The position numbers were made by a program, and so were the translations under genes. This document shows positions 6,887-7,284 of a stretch of DNA of 7,284 nucleotides, one piece after another (position 1 is the stretch's first letter; every line of letters begins with the position of its first letter). The notes beneath the pieces were generated by a model that saw only the letters and a list, made by a program, of their open reading frames with translations, did not search any database and was not told where the DNA came from. Origin of the DNA: Flammeovirgaceae bacterium UBA4659 (GTDB lineage: Bacteria; Bacteroidota; Bacteroidia; Cytophagales; Cyclobacteriaceae). The stretch is taken from positions 4,623 to 11,906 of the forward strand of contig DHLV01000136.1 in assembly GCA_002405445.1 (NCBI GenBank), read 5' to 3'.

Positions 6887-6916
6887 GGAGAACCGTTTTT
6901 TTTTCTGGCTGAGGGC

Positions 6917-7020
6917 TTGGTTGTTGGTTGTTAGTTGATAGTTGATAGTTGTTGGTTGTTAGTTGATAGTTGATAGTTGTTGGTTGTAGTTGATAGTTGT
7001 TGGGTGGTGGTTGGTGGTTG
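6917..7020. repeat. Heptanucleotide tandem repeat array, 15 units
   Basis: Fifteen consecutive units fit WTRGTTG or close variants: TTGGTTG, TTAGTTG and ATAGTTG, with one 6-base unit (6987-6992) and three degenerate units (TTGGGTG, GTGGTTG, GTGGTTG) at the right end. There is a higher-order period: the 28 bases at 6924-6951 are repeated exactly at 6952-6979. Because 7 is not a multiple of 3, the array stays open on the minus strand and gives an N/Q/T/Y-rich translation that is an artefact. Confidence 0.92.
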
Positions 7021-7119
7021 TTTCGTGTCATTAGCTAATGGCGGCCAGTGACCAGCAGTTAGTATCTGGCAACTCGGTACACGCGCGTGAGCGATGGAGG
7101 CAGTTGTTTGAGCCCGCAG

Positions 7120-7203
7120 GGGCGTGTGCGGTGGGTGGCGTACCGATGTTTATCGGGAGCCGACAGCGCGACCCCGCAGCCCGAAAGCTGCGGGGGCACG
7201 CCC
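7120..7203. other. GC-rich multi-hairpin element, possible structured RNA or mobile repeat
   Basis: An outer helix GGGCGTG (7120-7126) with CACGCCC (7197-7203), extendable by one G-U pair, encloses two hairpins. The first is CCGAT-GTTT-ATCGG (7143-7156), possibly extended by GGC/GCC (7137-7139 with 7159-7161). The second is a perfect 9-bp stem, CCCCGCAGC (7172-7180) with GCTGCGGGG (7187-7195), loop CCGAAA, which abuts the outer helix and could stack on it. The fold is a three-way junction. The element is much more GC-rich than the genes nearby. I could assign no known RNA family, and no open frame in it looks coding. Confidence 0.5.
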
Positions 7204-7249
7204 AAAAGAATCAGGTCATAAAAACCGATCGTGATAGCAGGCCGTGTGT

Positions 7250-7259
7250 TGCTTACAAC
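7250..7259 (+). repeat. Possible edge of a second attC-like element (TGCTTACAAC)
   Basis: TGCTTACAAC followed by GGG resembles the left end of the element at 5218 (TGCTGGTAAC then GG). If it is the same kind of site, its partner arm lies beyond the right edge of the window. The evidence is short and cannot be confirmed here. Confidence 0.25.
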
Positions 7260-7284
7260 GGGTTACCTGCCACTCAGTGTACGG

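Larger units (their letters stand above)
6837..7284. other. Gene-free right flank
   Basis: About 450 bases hold only the hairpin at 6852, the heptanucleotide array, the multi-hairpin element and the TGCTTACAAC motif listed separately. The one open frame on the minus strand (7031-6837) is a translation of the array. Between about 7021 and 7119 I see no clear structure or gene. Confidence 0.6.

Noticed and set aside
6917..7020. CRISPR array
   Set aside because: The units are 7 bases with no spacers; it is a simple tandem repeat.
6837..7031. 64-residue N/Q/T/Y-rich open frame on the minus strand
   Set aside because: It is the heptanucleotide array read through; frame rotation of 7-base units keeps it open without coding selection.
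7040..7284. Fragment of an rRNA or tRNA
   Set aside because: The GC-rich hairpins invited this, but no tRNA cloverleaf or rRNA signature stretch can be found.

Overview
The window looks like an accessory island in a Bacteroidota chromosome, probably from the Chitinophagales/Saprospiria side. This rests on protein character, starts without clear Shine-Dalgarno sequences, a GxxExxY-family gene, and gaps filled with hairpins, degenerate ACGGATT-type repeats and heptanucleotide repeats. Taxonomy is an inference. All recognisable protein genes are on the minus strand, so they read right to left.

From right to left: 6837-7284 has no gene. It holds a GC-rich multi-hairpin element (about 7120-7203), a 104-bp heptanucleotide array (6917-7020) and two further inverted repeats. 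At 6770-5367 is a complete, AT-rich, single-gene unit for a group II PLP-dependent decarboxylase. Its stop codon is followed at once by a 142-bp attC-like inverted-repeat element (5218-5359). The next 350 bases (4866-5217) carry a long imperfect inverted repeat and a short GC hairpin but no convincing gene.

From 4865 to the left edge runs a type I restriction-modification operon: hsdM (methyltransferase), hsdS (specificity, overlapping hsdM by 4 bases), a GxxExxY-family PD-(D/E)XK nuclease-like gene, and hsdR (restriction/translocase), which is cut off by the window edge after 460 codons. HsdM and HsdS would form the modification enzyme; HsdR joins them to make the restriction complex. The GxxExxY gene is framed by inward-facing repeats, and the right-hand repeat encodes the last residues of HsdS, so it looks like an insertion into the operon.

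The most interesting signals are: (1) the decarboxylase as a possible integron-type cassette with no integrase in view, with similar 10-bp core motifs at four places; (2) the repeat-framed nuclease-like gene inside the type I RM operon; (3) the foldable GC-rich element at the right end. The RM system itself is ordinary. I see no firm evidence for a wholly new system.
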